NCBI GenBank assembly: GCA_937892105.1
Contig: CALAUZ010000262.1
Coordinates: 1-6,565, forward strand
From: an uncultured Fretibacterium sp.
GTDB lineage: Bacteria; Synergistota; Synergistia; Synergistales; Aminobacteriaceae
Direction of reading: 5' to 3'
DNA length: 6,565 bases
Part shown: positions 6,196 through 6,565 of the stretch, one piece after another
Layout of the letters: each line of letters opens with the position of its first letter
Numbering within the stretch: position 1 is the stretch's first letter
The notes under the pieces: generated by a model
The model's input: only the letters and a program-made list of their open reading frames with translations
The model's database searches: none
What the model was told of the DNA's origin: nothing
Position numbers and translations under genes: made by a program

Positions 6196-6565
6196 ATGAT
6201 CGGGATCATTGACTATGGTATGGGTAATCTGCGAAGCGTCCAGAAGGCGTTTGCCTATCTTGGATTTGATGCGCAGATTCTGGGAAGCTTAAGCGAAGCT
6301 GAAAAGGCTGAACGACTGGTTCTGCCGGGAGTTGGCGCTTTTCAGGATGCTATGGAGCGTCTGCGGACCACGCACCTGGATGAAGCGGTGCTCTGTGCTG
6401 CCAGGGCGGGAAAGCCGGTGTTGGGCATCTGTCTTGGCATGCAGATGATGTTTGAAGCCAGCGAAGAGAACGGGCTGTTTACAGGACTGGGTCTTTTTCC
6501 AGGCAGGATTCAGCGCATGGAGGCTCATGGACTGAAGATTCCTCATATGGGATGGAATGCCATTG
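6196..6565 (+). CDS. hisH: Imidazole glycerol phosphate synthase, glutaminase subunit HisH (5' part, runs off the window)
   Basis: The first 123 codons of a class I glutamine amidotransferase of the HisH type, about 60% of the usual length near 200 residues. HisH hydrolyses glutamine and passes ammonia through HisF, which turns PRFAR into imidazole glycerol phosphate and AICAR in histidine synthesis. The start IGIIDYGMGNLRSV is typical of HisH. PGVGAF (44-49) forms the oxyanion-strand region, GICLGMQ (77-83) holds the catalytic Cys79, and IPHMGWN (115-121) is a conserved HisH segment. The His and Glu of the catalytic triad lie past the edge and cannot be checked. The ATG at 6196 follows a GGGGTG-like site about 5 nt upstream. 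It lies 55 bp after purA on the same strand and may be cotranscribed with it. Whether hisA, hisF and other his genes follow is not visible. Confidence 0.93.
   Translation, partial: MIGIIDYGMGNLRSVQKAFAYLGFDAQILGSLSEAEKAERLVLPGVGAFQDAMERLRTTHLDEAVLCAARAGKPVLGICLGMQMMFEASEENGLFTGLGLFPGRIQRMEAHGLKIPHMGWNAI

Noticed and set aside
1..6565. A novel defence, mobile or biosynthetic system
   Set aside because: All six genes fall into known housekeeping or metabolic families and no unexplained conserved open frame, repeat array or structured RNA remains between them.

Overview
This is a bacterial housekeeping and metabolic window at middling GC. It holds five complete genes and one that runs off the right edge. 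I see no CRISPR array, insertion sequence, tRNA or rRNA, phage gene or defence cassette, and no stretch over 300 bp without a gene; the longest gap is the 267 bp between rarA and purA.

Layout, left to right. A PaaI-type hotdog thioesterase on the minus strand (stop at 42, start at 470) is divergent from a glutamate dehydrogenase gene, gdhA (687-1979). The two share an AT-rich region with overlapping divergent promoters. gdhA ends in a clear intrinsic terminator whose T-run carries the -35 of the next gene, a membrane-anchored metallophosphoesterase (2146-3252). That gene converges with rarA on the minus strand (3258-4595), with 5 bp between their stops. rarA, encoding a replication-associated AAA+ ATPase, is divergent from purA, adenylosuccinate synthetase (4863-6140). 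The intergenic region between them holds a near-consensus purA promoter and a candidate PurR box. After purA, on the same strand, comes the 5' part of hisH (6196 to the edge), the glutaminase subunit of imidazole glycerol phosphate synthase.

Organism. The PurA has an NWGDEGKGK loop and a GIAPFYSDK segment, a form I associate from memory with Clostridia and Lachnospiraceae-type Firmicutes. The left-hand genes look different: gdhA and the phosphoesterase favour AGG/AGA for Arg, and gdhA uses ATA for Ile fairly often, while purA and hisH favour CGN and purA has no ATA codon. The gdhA product resembles clostridial and Synergistota-type enzymes, but I cannot place it by eye. The switch in codon preference falls inside rarA near 3690-3850, in a highly conserved part of that gene. 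The window may therefore be a mosaic: an assembly chimera joined in rarA, or a genuine recombination.

Function. The genes do not form one pathway. gdhA links glutamate to 2-oxoglutarate and ammonia, purA commits IMP to AMP, hisH supplies ammonia for histidine and AICAR synthesis, and rarA acts at stalled replication forks. PurA and HisH both touch purine metabolism, because AICAR released by the HisH/HisF reaction feeds back into IMP synthesis. I found no undescribed biological system; the most notable signals are the codon-use break in rarA and the candidate PurR operator.
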